Of a stretch of 64,000 nt of DNA, positions 9,201 to 16,689 are shown one piece after another. Both the position numbers and the translations under genes were made by a program. A model generated the notes under the pieces. It saw nothing but the letters and a program-made list of their open reading frames with translations, was not told the DNA's origin and made no database searches. Position 1 is the stretch's first letter, and each line of letters begins with the position of its first letter. This stretch comes from Flagellimonas amphidinii. GTDB lineage: Bacteria; Bacteroidota; Bacteroidia; Flavobacteriales; Flavobacteriaceae. The stretch is from positions 124,001 through 188,000 of the forward strand of contig NZ_JABFNN010000039.1 in the NCBI RefSeq assembly GCF_013090115.1, written 5' to 3'.

Positions 9201-9633
9201 CATTTAGGTTGCTGCCGCTAAATATAGCTGTAAATTCAGGGTCATTTTCAAAGATTTCCTGGAAAACAATGTTATTGAGAGATTCACCACTTGTACTATA
9301 ATTTCTTACAGTAATTTGATATAGGGCAAACTCACATCCAGTTCCACCAAAAGGATTTATGGTTGCATTAGGAGTACCTTCAGTTAAGATAACTCTAATA
9401 TCGGGAGCAAACATATCTTCGGATGTCGCTTTAGTATCTAAGGAATTATCAGTATCAAAGTTTTCAATAGTGCTGCTAAAGGATGTTCCTGTAATAAGAA
9501 CAGTGGATATAAGGAGTATTTGGATTACCGTTCTAATAAGAGTTGTATGGAGACACATAACGATATGCTTTCTTTTATATGCTCTGGTGGGAATCATAAA
9601 TGTTTTTATTGCTACGATGCTATCGGATAACAT
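6268..9633 (-). CDS. Giant surface protein with DUF11/DUF7507-like repeats and gliding-type C-terminal sorting domain
   Basis: 1121 residues as drawn. After a hydrophobic signal segment (around residues 30-55) come one divergent and six regular repeats, starting near residues 218, 356, 488, 622, 758 and 889, each about 135 long. Each repeat opens with I.LIK.G, then D..DDGC, Y.F.VTNTG, DDNDGILSVGE.W, YPITQ.DI and NQA.V.A. The last ~105 residues form a type B sorting domain of the gliding-motility-associated class (TPNGDGINDYF, IFNRWG.QVYE, SGTYFYILTF, GYLYINRD). It should be exported by T9SS and displayed as an adhesin. The true start may be the ATG at 9597 or 9558, which give a more usual signal peptide. 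It is the first gene of the triad. Confidence 0.88.
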   Translation of the reverse strand: MLSDSIVAIKTFMIPTRAYKRKHIVMCLHTTLIRTVIQILLISTVLITGTSFSSTIENFDTDNSLDTKATSEDMFAPDIRVILTEGTPNATINPFGGTGCEFALYQITVRNYSTSGESLNNIVFQEIFENDPEFTAIFSGSNLNDDGILEPGESWTFRGIRPLTQTHFDDGKISSQVRVTANVVGQSGATVEDLSHPTDFNMDETTSIAVNCVEGISVIKTGQTKDGGGADGGCAAIEYTYTVTNTGDPTYTFFAVSVFDPNIGVGGISLSAPVSGDDGDFDLEPGETWVFTATYVITQDDIDNGFVSGQAVVFGELKDDPEANFSSDLSDYDDFLLDRPTVTDITDCQPSIVILKQGGLDPIGSCQFINYTFRVANTSGNGQVLENVSVTDLDIPGLIINGPLNGDNNSDSKLDPDEIWDYAATYTITTEDFNLGMVLNRAEVTATVENQLPLLEVSDISHPISISEDDFTEVDISSCVDPNIALIKTGDTEDLSGNDGCDESIVYKFRVVNTGNVDLEDVILMDGILSDDPIPGPLPGEDDNNDGILSVGEEWAYEFIYPITQADIIEGDVTNIASVTANQINTNISVTDSSDPIDLASDGDTITITDDTCPAGPAISLLKDSNLVDLNNDDCYETVQYIFTVTNTGSSNLTDISLLDTTLFGDTPIDGLLPNQDDNDDGVLSVGEDWVFEALYPITQADIDAGQIENQAEVFATGEGIDVSDESHPTSQTLNGLTITPTTADVCVAGPAIGLVKVGILLDLVDDDGCSDTIRYVFTVTNTGTTNLSQISIEDNELGNIPINGPLDDDDDDILSVNETWTYEAFYPISDIDIAQGNVTNQAEVFAVEEGTGVQISDLSHDESLALNGDTVTSTVDACDFGPGLGLIKAGQMVDVDDDGCPDAIQYTFIVRNIGTSDLNTIVLTDEPLFGTEPLEGPILGTDEDNDEILSVGEYWAYVALYPFTQEDINLGEIENQASVTAMQEGTNNSVSDVSDYENNFQNRPTITIVQDDCLIELDEDFEIYTGMTPNGDGINDYFSIRGIENYPENNLKIFNRWGVQVYEANRYGIDDNIFVGVSLGRATISAGRELPSGTYFYILTFTDANPGEESYSGYLYINRD

Positions 9634-9798
9634 CTATTAAAACCTAAGTTCATTTTAGTGCTTTGTCCTAAATTGAACAATATTAGTTTCTTAGCTGAAA
9701 AAAAGACGACGCCAATTTATGATACATTCTCTCCAATTGATGGATATATCATTTTAATTGATGAGGGAAAGTCTATATAGTGGATTGTTGGATAAAAG

Positions 9799-9817
9799 CT
9801 AAACCAACATGGTTTAG
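9799..9817 (-). terminator. Weak hairpin downstream of uvrA
   Basis: CTAAACC, loop AACAT, GGTTTAG: perfect 7-bp stem, about 93 bases after the uvrA stop. On the minus strand it is followed by CTTTTATC, a short U-tract, so it is a plausible but weak terminator. The rest of the 276-base gap 9634-9909 shows no gene and no tRNA. Confidence 0.35.
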
Positions 9818-9909
9818 GTAAAAAAGCTCTTATTCTATTAGAAGCGTAGAAACTTTTATTTCATTATCCTAAAAGTGGTAATGTCTCAAAAAAATAAGGG
9901 ATTTATGCA

Positions 9910-12687
9910 TTACACTTTGTCTTTCAGATATTTAGCGGTAATTGATTCTTTTTTTTGAGCCAATTCTTCTGGGGCACCTTCTGCTATTAAATAGCCTCCA
10001 TTTTCACCACCCTCTGGTCCTAGGTCAATAATATAATCAGCACACTTGATCAGCTCAATATTATGCTCAATAACTATAATGGAATGGCCCTTGGCAATTA
10101 GTTCATCAAAAGATTTAAGGAGTTTTTTTATGTCATGAAAGTGTAGGCCCGTGGTAGGCTCATCAAAGATGAACAATGCTTTTTCTTTAGTATTTCCTTT
10201 GACCAAGAATGAAGCCAGTTTAATTCTCTGCGCTTCGCCGCCAGAGAGGGTGGAGGAGGATTGCCCTAAAGTTACATAGCCCAAACCTACATCTTGCAAC
10301 GGTTGTAGCTTGTTTACAATTTTGGATTGATTATGGGTTTTGAAATGGGCAACGGCATCATCAATGGTCATATTGAGGATATCATCAATGTTTTTACCTT
10401 CAAACTGTACTTCGAGTATTTCTTTTTTAAAACGTTTCCCTCCACAGGCATCACATTCTAAATGCACATCGGCCATAAACTGCATCTCAACCGTAATTTC
10501 TCCTTCTCCTTTACATTTTTCGCATCGACCACCATCTACATTAAAAGAAAAGTGTTTGGCTTGATATCCTCTTAATTTGCTCAGCTTTTGTGAAGCAAAA
10601 AGCGCTCTAATATCGTCATACGCCTTTATATAGGTCACTGGATTGGAACGCGAGGAACGACCAATAGGGTTTTGGTCTACAAACTCCACATGTTTTATGT
10701 GGTTGTATTTTCCATCAACGCTTGTAAACTGGCCAGCTTTTTCTCCATACCCTCCAACTTCCTTAAGAATGGTAGGGTAGAGGATTTTTTTGACCAAGGT
10801 GCTTTTCCCACTTCCAGAGACTCCTGTTACCACTGTTAACATGTTCAAAGGAAAGGTGACGTCTATGTTTTTGAGATTATTTTCACGGGCACCATTTATT
10901 TGAATGTAGTATTTAGAATTCCTTCGTTCAGTTGGAACTGCAATTTCTTTATTGCCATTGAGATAATCCGCCGTAAGGGAATTAGCCTTTAATATGGTAT
11001 CCAAATTTCCGGTAGCGACCACTTCTCCTCCTAAAGTACCTGCTTCTGGCCCAATGTCTATAACTTCATCGGCTGCTTTCATAATATCCTCATCATGTTC
11101 TACCACAATTACTGTATTGCCCAAATCCCGAAGGGATTTTAATACCTCAATCAGGTTTTCAGTGTCTTTGGGATGAAGTCCAATACTAGGTTCATCCAGA
11201 ATATACATGGATCCTACCAAACTACTTCCCAAAGAGGTGGCCAAATTGATACGTTGACTTTCCCCTCCAGAAAGTGTATTGGATTTTCGGTTGAGGGTTA
11301 GGTAACTTAGTCCAACTTTGCTTAAAAAGTCCAGGCGGGTAGTAATTTCTTTGAGCAATCTATTGGCAATTTGGGCGTCATGTTCTGAAAGTTGCAGTTC
11401 ATTGAAAAAGGGCACCAACTTTTTAATGGGCAGTTCAATCAAATCTGAAATGGAATATCCACCTACTTTAACATAATTGGCTTCTTCCCGTAATCGTTTT
11501 CCTTTACAAAGGGTGCATTTTGTTTTTCCCCGGTATCTGGAAAGCATCACTCTATTTTGAATTTTATAGCTTTTCTCTTCAAGTTGCTGAAAAAACTCGT
11601 GTAAACCAGTGAAATGCTCATTCCCATCCCACACTTGTTGCTGTTGTGCCTCGCTCAACTCAAACCAAGGTTTATGTATAGGGAAATCAAATTTATATGC
11701 AGCATTCACCAATTGATCTCTGTACCAGGACATGCTTTCACCTCTCCATGGAAAAATGGCATTTTCATATACCGATAGGGCAGTGTTGGGAATTACCAAA
11801 TCTTCATCTATACCAATAACATCTCCATAACCTTCACATTTAGGGCAAGCACCATAAGGGTTGTTAAAACTGAAAAGGTGTACATTGGGTTCCAAAAACT
11901 TTTTGCCATCCAATTCAAACTGGCTACTAAAGGTTTTGGTTTCATTATTTTCGAGATTTTCAATAGTGCACCTTCCTTTACCTTCAAAAAAGGCATTGTC
12001 CACCGCATTGGCCAAACGATTGTAGAAATCTTCATCGTCTTTTACAATGATTCTATCCACGACTAAATCAAATTCCCTACCGATATCGGTTGGCGCCTGA
12101 TCAATGCGTATTACCTCACCCTTATATTTGATACGGGCATAACCTTGTTTGGAAAAAAGTTCAAGGGATTTTAATGGTTCTCGTTCTTCCTTAATATATA
12201 TAGGCGATAATAAAAGGAGTTTGCTGCCCTCCTTTAAGGGTTTAATATAATTAACGACATCTGTTACAGTATGCTTTTTAACTTCATTGCCTGAAATGGG
12301 TGAAATGGTTTTTCCAATTCTGGCATACAGAAGTTTTAAATAATCATAAATTTCCGTGGTAGTACCCACCGTTGACCTTGGATTGGTTGAGTTTACTTTT
12401 TGTTCTATGGCTATGGCAGGAGCTATACCTTTTATATAATCAACTTTAGGTTTGTCCAATTTCCCTAAAAACTGTCTGGCATAGGAAGAAAGACTTTCCA
12501 CATAACGCCGTTGCCCTTCGGCATAAAGGGTATCAAAAGCCAAACTCGATTTACCAGATCCAGACAGGCCAGTGATAACTACAAGCTTATTTCTTGGAAT
12601 AACTACGTCTATGTTCTTAAGATTGTGTAGTTTGGCACCTTTTATGATGATATTTTGCTTGGGATCTATATTCGAAATGGTGGACAT
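9910..12687 (-). CDS. uvrA: Excinuclease ABC subunit A
   Basis: 925 residues, near the usual ~940. UvrA dimers scan DNA for bulky lesions and load UvrB in nucleotide excision repair. Two ABC modules are clear: Walker A GLSGSGKS at 40-47 and GVSGSGKS near 620, and signatures [10 protein letters not shown] and [10 protein letters not shown], each followed by a Walker B (YILDEPS, FIFDEPT). The second zinc module (CEKCKGEGE ... CDACGGKR) is complete. In the first module I see CPKCEGYG but not the preceding CxxC of E. coli UvrA; its place reads [20 protein letters not shown]. The gene is monocistronic, with a candidate -7 box just upstream. Confidence 0.95.
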   Translation of the reverse strand: MSTISNIDPKQNIIIKGAKLHNLKNIDVVIPRNKLVVITGLSGSGKSSLAFDTLYAEGQRRYVESLSSYARQFLGKLDKPKVDYIKGIAPAIAIEQKVNSTNPRSTVGTTTEIYDYLKLLYARIGKTISPISGNEVKKHTVTDVVNYIKPLKEGSKLLLLSPIYIKEEREPLKSLELFSKQGYARIKYKGEVIRIDQAPTDIGREFDLVVDRIIVKDDEDFYNRLANAVDNAFFEGKGRCTIENLENNETKTFSSQFELDGKKFLEPNVHLFSFNNPYGACPKCEGYGDVIGIDEDLVIPNTALSVYENAIFPWRGESMSWYRDQLVNAAYKFDFPIHKPWFELSEAQQQQVWDGNEHFTGLHEFFQQLEEKSYKIQNRVMLSRYRGKTKCTLCKGKRLREEANYVKVGGYSISDLIELPIKKLVPFFNELQLSEHDAQIANRLLKEITTRLDFLSKVGLSYLTLNRKSNTLSGGESQRINLATSLGSSLVGSMYILDEPSIGLHPKDTENLIEVLKSLRDLGNTVIVVEHDEDIMKAADEVIDIGPEAGTLGGEVVATGNLDTILKANSLTADYLNGNKEIAVPTERRNSKYYIQINGARENNLKNIDVTFPLNMLTVVTGVSGSGKSTLVKKILYPTILKEVGGYGEKAGQFTSVDGKYNHIKHVEFVDQNPIGRSSRSNPVTYIKAYDDIRALFASQKLSKLRGYQAKHFSFNVDGGRCEKCKGEGEITVEMQFMADVHLECDACGGKRFKKEILEVQFEGKNIDDILNMTIDDAVAHFKTHNQSKIVNKLQPLQDVGLGYVTLGQSSSTLSGGEAQRIKLASFLVKGNTKEKALFIFDEPTTGLHFHDIKKLLKSFDELIAKGHSIIVIEHNIELIKCADYIIDLGPEGGENGGYLIAEGAPEELAQKKESITAKYLKDKV

Positions 12688-12705
12688 ATGTTAAAATTAG
12701 GGTAT

Positions 12706-12713
12706 CAAAGATA
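12706..12713 (-). promoter_or_regulatory. Candidate Bacteroidota -7 promoter box for uvrA
   Basis: The minus strand reads TATCTTTG, matching TAnnTTTG, 19 bases upstream of the uvrA ATG. I find no convincing -33 TTG at normal spacing. Confidence 0.4.
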
Positions 12714-12805
12714 CAATACCCCCTAGTTAATACGTATATTGTAACAGTTAACATCTAAAAATGCCCAAATCACAACATAGTTTTTTTACGGGCATACTGT
12801 TTTTC

Positions 12806-12813
12806 TATCTTTG
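12806..12813 (+). promoter_or_regulatory. Candidate -7 promoter box for the ECF sigma gene
   Basis: TATCTTTG matches TAnnTTTG and lies about 120 bases before the sigma-factor ATG, implying a 5' leader of over 100 bases. No clear -33 element is seen. Confidence 0.35.
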
Positions 12814-12936
12814 AGTTGTAATTAAAAAGCTGATAGGCCTATACAGAAATAATTACTTTTTACAATTAAACTAATAACCTTAAAGTGTCTTTCTTGTAAA
12901 GAAGGGCGTGGTGTTTTTAACCAAAAAGTAATTTGT

Positions 12937-13518
12937 ATGGAACTACAGATTGATGACTCGATATTAGTAAAGAGCTACATTGCCGGAGACGAAAAAGCCC
13001 TAGAGGAACTTATCAACAGGCATAACCAGAGAATTTCCAGTTTTATTTATTCCAAAGTATTGAACAGGGATGTTGCAGAGGACATCTTCCAAGATACGTT
13101 TATTAAAGTAATCAAGACTTTAAAACGTGGTTCTTATAGTGAGGAAGGGAAATTTTTACCTTGGGTGATGCGTATTGCCCATAACTTGATCATAGATCAT
13201 TTCCGAAAGAACAAAAGAATGCCCAAATTTGAGGGAAGTGATGATTTCAATATTTTCTCCGTAATCAAGGATGAAAAGTTGAACGCAGAAAAACAAATCA
13301 TCAAAGAACAAATTGAAAGTGATCTTAGCCATTTGATTGATGAACTACCTGAAGATCAGAAAGAAGTATTGATGATGCGTATCTACAGGGATATGAGTTT
13401 CAAGGAAATATCTGAAAACACTGGAGTAAGCATCAACACTGCTTTGGGAAGAATGCGATATGCCTTGATTAACCTTAGAAAGATTGTTGCCAAGAACAAC
13501 ATCGTTTTAACGAATTAA
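12937..13518 (+). CDS. RNA polymerase sigma factor, ECF type
   Basis: 193 residues, standard for group IV sigma factors. Region 2 is visible around residues 25-95 (EELINRHNQRISSFIYSKV, DVAEDIFQDTFIKVIKTL, FLPWVMRIAHNLIIDHFRKNKR). Region 4 lies around 130-185 with a helix-turn-helix (LPEDQKEVLMMRIYRDMSF, KEISENTGVSINTALGRMRYAL). The two are joined by an unusually acidic and Lys-rich linker. I see no adjacent anti-sigma gene with a membrane segment; the next gene is a 47-residue soluble protein. This suggests a housekeeping-like or transcriptionally controlled ECF factor rather than one held by a membrane anti-sigma, but that is inference. Confidence 0.9.
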   Translation: MELQIDDSILVKSYIAGDEKALEELINRHNQRISSFIYSKVLNRDVAEDIFQDTFIKVIKTLKRGSYSEEGKFLPWVMRIAHNLIIDHFRKNKRMPKFEGSDDFNIFSVIKDEKLNAEKQIIKEQIESDLSHLIDELPEDQKEVLMMRIYRDMSFKEISENTGVSINTALGRMRYALINLRKIVAKNNIVLTN

Positions 13519-13591
13519 TCTGCATTCCGTCGAGGATTGCAATATTTCCATTCTAGCACCGTTATCTATATTGAAACATTAATGCTAGAAT

Positions 13592-13735
13592 ATGGAAAAC
13601 ATTTACTCTGAAGAACAAGAAACCGTTAAATCGGTAAAAGCTACTCAAGAGACCATAAATTTCTTGTTGAGCTACTCAAAATCGATTCATGTAGTTAACA
13701 GCAAAAAACACAAATTTGAAGTTACCTTGAATTAG
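13592..13735 (+). CDS. Small conserved-looking protein (47 aa) downstream of the sigma factor
   Basis: The ORF starts at ATG 13592 and ends in TAG. It is acidic at the N-terminus (MENIYSEEQETVKSV), with a central helix (ATQETINFLLSYSKSIHVV) and a basic end (NSKKHKFEVTLN). There is no membrane segment and no cysteine. It starts 73 bases after the sigma gene and is closed by a strong terminator at 13754-13782, so it is probably the last gene of the sigma transcript. I do not recognise the family. It could be a small regulator of the sigma factor; size and place are the only evidence. Confidence 0.6.
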   Translation: MENIYSEEQETVKSVKATQETINFLLSYSKSIHVVNSKKHKFEVTLN

Positions 13736-13753
13736 GAACTTTAAAAACTACGC

Positions 13754-13786
13754 AAAAAGAGCCGCAATTAGCGGCTCTTTTTGTTT
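13754..13786 (+). terminator. Strong intrinsic terminator after the sigma operon
   Basis: AAAAAGAGCCGC (13754-13765), loop AATTA, GCGGCTCTTTTT (13771-13782), then GTTTTT. Perfect 12-bp stem with a U-tract. Confidence 0.9.
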
Positions 13787-13834
13787 TTAATATGAGGTTC
13801 GGAAGCTCATTATATAACCCATTAAAATTGACCA

Positions 13835-13860
13835 GTCACTTCGAGCGTAGTCAAGAAGCT
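13835..13860. repeat. Possible dispersed intergenic repeat (GTCACTTCGAGCGTAGTC type)
   Basis: GTCACTTCGAGCGTAGTC followed by AAGAAGCT. This sequence closely resembles short dispersed elements of the form GTCA-TTCGAGC-GTAGTCGAGAA that recur between genes in many flavobacterial genomes. It lies in the gap between the sigma terminator and the 3' end of the endonuclease III gene. Only one copy is in this window, so membership of a family rests on memory, not on a count. Confidence 0.45.
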
Positions 13861-13931
13861 TTTAAATGTGTTTTTTCAAATAGGCCTCCACTGTGTTCAA
13901 CCTGACATCTTTGAATATTGGTTATATGCAC

Positions 13932-14588
13932 TTACTTACGTTTTTTAAGATATTCGTTGATTACTGATTTTCGACCTATAGTCTTGGTAATAATGTCTTT
14001 TTCCAAGTCCCAACCCCTAGCGGGAGAATACTCCCTCCCATACCAAATTATTTGTAGGTGCAACTTGTTCCAGATTTCTTTGGGGAAAAGTCGTTTGGCA
14101 TCTTTTTCAGTTTGCACTACGTTTTTACCATTACTAAACCCCCAACGGTACATAAGTCTATGAATATGGGTGTCCACTGGAAAAGCAGGAGTGCCAAAGG
14201 CTTGGGAAACCACAACACTTGCAGTTTTGTGACCAACTGAGGGCAGTTCTTCCAACAACTCAATATCCTGGGGCACTTTACCTTCGTATTTTTCAATTAG
14301 TATTTGCGACAGACCATAGATCCCTTTGGATTTCATAGGGGACAGGCCAACGGGTTTAATGATCTCCCTTATTTCATCCACTGAAAGCTTCACCATATCA
14401 TAGGGATTATCGGCTTTTTTGAAAAGTAACGGAGTGATTTGGTTTACACGCACATCTGTACTTTGAGCCGATAATAATACCGCTATTAATAAAGTATAAG
14501 GGTCTTTATGGTCTAAAGGAATCGGAATGGTGGGATATAACTCATCCAAAGTTGTAATGGTGAAATCAATCTTTTCTTGTTTCGTCAT
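13932..14588 (-). CDS. nth: Endonuclease III-family DNA glycosylase lacking all iron-sulfur cysteines
   Basis: 218 residues. The HhH-GPD fold is clear: LLSAQSTDVRVNQITP near residue 40, the hairpin LPSVGHKTASVV near 115 with the catalytic Lys in GHKTA, and VDTHIHRL with the catalytic Asp. These mark it as an Nth-type glycosylase/AP lyase for oxidised pyrimidines. In E. coli the C-terminus carries four cysteines for a [4Fe-4S] cluster after HGR.TC. Here the same place reads YGREYSPARGWDLEKD and the whole protein has no cysteine. The chain is otherwise full length and intact, so it is a cluster-free variant rather than a broken gene. It is divergent from bcp. Confidence 0.9.
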   Translation of the reverse strand: MTKQEKIDFTITTLDELYPTIPIPLDHKDPYTLLIAVLLSAQSTDVRVNQITPLLFKKADNPYDMVKLSVDEIREIIKPVGLSPMKSKGIYGLSQILIEKYEGKVPQDIELLEELPSVGHKTASVVVSQAFGTPAFPVDTHIHRLMYRWGFSNGKNVVQTEKDAKRLFPKEIWNKLHLQIIWYGREYSPARGWDLEKDIITKTIGRKSVINEYLKKRK

Positions 14589-14595
14589 TATTGTT

Positions 14596-14603
14596 TAACT
14601 TTG
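14596..14603 (+). promoter_or_regulatory. Candidate promoter of bcp
   Basis: TAACTTTG matches TAnnTTTG 39 bases upstream of the bcp ATG. A TTG at 14577-14579 lies 16 bases upstream, slightly short for the -33 element. Confidence 0.45.
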
Positions 14604-14642
14604 ATGTATATTTATTAAACATTTTTCTAAATCAAAATACAT

Positions 14643-15095
14643 ATGAACATGTTGAAAGTAGGGGATAAAGTACCTGAATTTTCCTCAAAAGACCAAGATG
14701 GCAATACAATTAATCTAAGCGATTACAAAGGAAAAAAACTAGTCGTGTTTTTTTATCCTCGAGCAAATACTCCAGGATGTACCGCTGAAGCCTGTAATCT
14801 AAGGGACAATTATGAAATTTTGCAAGAACAAGGGTTTCACATCCTTGGTGTGAGCGATGATTCTGAAAAAAAACAAACCAACTTTAGGAACAAGTATAAC
14901 TTTCCTTTTCCGTTATTAGCTGATGAAGACCATACCGTTATAGAAACTTTTGGAGTGTGGGGACCAAAGAAATTTATGGGCAGGGAGTATGATGGATTGC
15001 ATCGGACTACTTTCGTAATAGATGAAAATGGGGTAGTGGAAACTGTGATAGACAAGGTGAAAACTAAAGATCACGCAGCACAATTGCTCAACTAA
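14643..15095 (+). CDS. bcp: Thioredoxin-dependent thiol peroxidase (peroxiredoxin Q/BCP)
   Basis: 150 residues, normal for BCP. The thioredoxin fold carries the peroxiredoxin active site FFYPRANTPGCTAEAC. Cys46 is the peroxidatic cysteine, with the conserved Thr and Pro before it, and Cys51, five residues later, is the resolving cysteine of the atypical 2-Cys subclass. Later conserved parts are FPLLADEDHTVIETFGVWG and RTTFVIDENG. It reduces hydrogen peroxide and lipid hydroperoxides in the cytoplasm using thioredoxin. It stands alone, divergent from nth and ending in a bidirectional terminator. A start at codon 3 is equally possible. Confidence 0.95.
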   Translation: MNMLKVGDKVPEFSSKDQDGNTINLSDYKGKKLVVFFYPRANTPGCTAEACNLRDNYEILQEQGFHILGVSDDSEKKQTNFRNKYNFPFPLLADEDHTVIETFGVWGPKKFMGREYDGLHRTTFVIDENGVVETVIDKVKTKDHAAQLLN

Positions 15096-15101
15096 ACACA
15101 T

Positions 15102-15131
15102 AAAAAAGGCGCTTTTTAAAGCGCCTTTTTT
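15102..15131. terminator. Bidirectional terminator between bcp and the convergent gene
   Basis: Arms AAAAAAGGCGCTTT (15102-15115) and AAAGCGCCTTTTTT (15118-15131) with a 2-base centre: perfect 14-bp arms with A- and T-runs at both ends. It lies between two genes that end at 15095 (+) and 15134 (-). Confidence 0.9.
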
Positions 15132-15133
15132 AT

Positions 15134-16600
15134 TTATGAAGTTTCTTGTTTTTCCTTCTCAACTGGTTCTTTTCTTAAGAATAGTTTCTTCTCTTTGATC
15201 ATTTCAGCAATACCCTCTGGGAGCATATCTTCCCAACCATCTTCTCCATTGGTGATTCGCTTCAACACTTCTCTGGAGAAAATATTCATTACTTCTGGGT
15301 CATAATCAATAATATCCATCACCTTACCATTGTACTTGAAGAATTTGTACAACTCTTTCATTCTTGGATGTACCCTTACGTTATTACTGGTCATAATTTG
15401 TCCAGTCTCAGCATCCTTCATAGGATAGAGGTATACTTTCAAATCCTTAAAGAACAATTTTCCAAAGGCCTCCAAAATTCCACCACTTAGGTGACGATAG
15501 TATTTTTCATCAAAAACATCAACTAAGTTGTTGACACCCATGGTCAAACCAATTTTAGCTTTGGTATAGTTGTTAAAGTATTCCACCAATTTATAGTACT
15601 CCTGAAAGTTTGAAATGAGCACAGTATGGCCCAAGGAACTCAATAACTCTGCCCGGTCCATGAAATCCTGTTCATCTATCTCACCAGAAGCCTTAAGGTT
15701 GGATAATGTTATTTCAAAAACTACAATGGTATTTTCATATTCCACGGTCTGTTCCCTAATGAAAATATCATAAGATTTTTGGAACATGTCCATGTTTACC
15801 TTGGTAACTGGTCTAAAACTACCTCTTAAGGCCAAAATATTTTTCTTGTACAAGACAGCTGCGGGCAACAGGTTATTTCCATCAGGACCAAACATAACGG
15901 CATCTGTCATATCATTTCTAATAAGCTGCAAACTCATTAGTCTATTGTCCACATCTTTGAAATTGGGGCCAGTAAAGTTCACCATGTCAATCTCCAAAGT
16001 GTCTTTGTCAATGTGGTCGTAAAGGTATTTGAGTAGTTTTTTGGGCTTATCATACTTAAAGAAAGCCCCATATATTAGGTTCACTCCAAGAGTACCCAAT
16101 GTTTCCTGTTGCAGTCTTGCTTCATTTTGTTTGAAACGGACATGAAGAATAATCTCATCATATTCTTTCTGCTTGGGATCTAACTGAAAACGTATTCCTA
16201 CCCATCCGTGTCCTTTGTATCGCTTGGAAAAATCAATCGTCGCTACAGTGTTGGCATAGGTAAAGAACAAATAATTAGGGTTGTTTTCTCTGCTTATACG
16301 TTCTTCCACCAGGCGCATTTCATGTTCCAACATGCGTTTCAATCTGGCTTGGGTCACATACCTTCCGTCATCTTCTATACCATAAATAGCATCGCTAAAA
16401 GACTTGTCATAAGCACTCATTGCTTTTGCAATAGTACCGGAAGCACCCCCGGCCCTAAAAAACTGACGTGCAGTTTCCTGACCAGCACCTATTTCTGCAA
16501 AGGTTCCGTAAATGTTAGGGTTTAAATTTATTCTAAGAGTTTTTGCCTTGAGGGAAGGTATATTCTCAAAGGCATTTTGGTTGCTCGTAGCGCTAGACAT
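15134..16600 (-). CDS. Conserved flavobacterial protein of unknown function
   Basis: 488 residues from the ATG at 16600. An earlier start at 16624 is unlikely because a TAnnTTTG box covers it. The protein is soluble, has no signal peptide, and begins SSATSNQNAFENIPSLKAKTL, then NPNIYGTFAEIGAGQETARQFFRAGGASGTIAKAMSAYD, a striking conserved-looking motif with GAGQ and RAGGASGT. The middle contains YKGHGWVGIRFQLD and TLGVNLIYGAFF; the end is charged. Homologues are sometimes labelled nicotinate-mononucleotide adenylyltransferase, but I see no nucleotidyltransferase (H/T)xGH signature, so I do not use that name. Divergent from the MBL hydrolase. Confidence 0.7.
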   Translation of the reverse strand: MSSATSNQNAFENIPSLKAKTLRINLNPNIYGTFAEIGAGQETARQFFRAGGASGTIAKAMSAYDKSFSDAIYGIEDDGRYVTQARLKRMLEHEMRLVEERISRENNPNYLFFTYANTVATIDFSKRYKGHGWVGIRFQLDPKQKEYDEIILHVRFKQNEARLQQETLGTLGVNLIYGAFFKYDKPKKLLKYLYDHIDKDTLEIDMVNFTGPNFKDVDNRLMSLQLIRNDMTDAVMFGPDGNNLLPAAVLYKKNILALRGSFRPVTKVNMDMFQKSYDIFIREQTVEYENTIVVFEITLSNLKASGEIDEQDFMDRAELLSSLGHTVLISNFQEYYKLVEYFNNYTKAKIGLTMGVNNLVDVFDEKYYRHLSGGILEAFGKLFFKDLKVYLYPMKDAETGQIMTSNNVRVHPRMKELYKFFKYNGKVMDIIDYDPEVMNIFSREVLKRITNGEDGWEDMLPEGIAEMIKEKKLFLRKEPVEKEKQETS

Positions 16601-16621
16601 ATCCCAGATTTTGTATGAAAA

Positions 16622-16629
16622 CAAAGTTA
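16622..16629 (-). promoter_or_regulatory. Candidate -7 box fixing the start of the 15134-16600 gene
   Basis: The minus strand reads TAACTTTG. It covers the upstream in-frame ATG at 16624, so transcription would begin after that codon. The ATG at 16600 is therefore preferred. Confidence 0.45.
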
Positions 16630-16663
16630 CACTCTTCCATAAATTTATTAAATAAATAAGTCA

Positions 16664-16671
16664 TAATTTTG
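16664..16671 (+). promoter_or_regulatory. Candidate -7 box fixing the start of the MBL hydrolase
   Basis: TAATTTTG matches TAnnTTTG. It overlaps a possible TTG start at 16669, which argues for the ATG at 16690, where family members usually begin (MTVTFLGTGTSQG). Confidence 0.45.
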
Positions 16672-16689
16672 ATTTTAATGGACGACGTG

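Noticed and set aside
9634..9909. Possible RNA gene in the gap between the adhesin and uvrA
   Set aside because: No tRNA-like fold or conserved element seen; only a weak terminator hairpin.
15134..16600. Nicotinate-mononucleotide adenylyltransferase label
   Set aside because: No (H/T)xGH nucleotidyltransferase signature found in the sequence.
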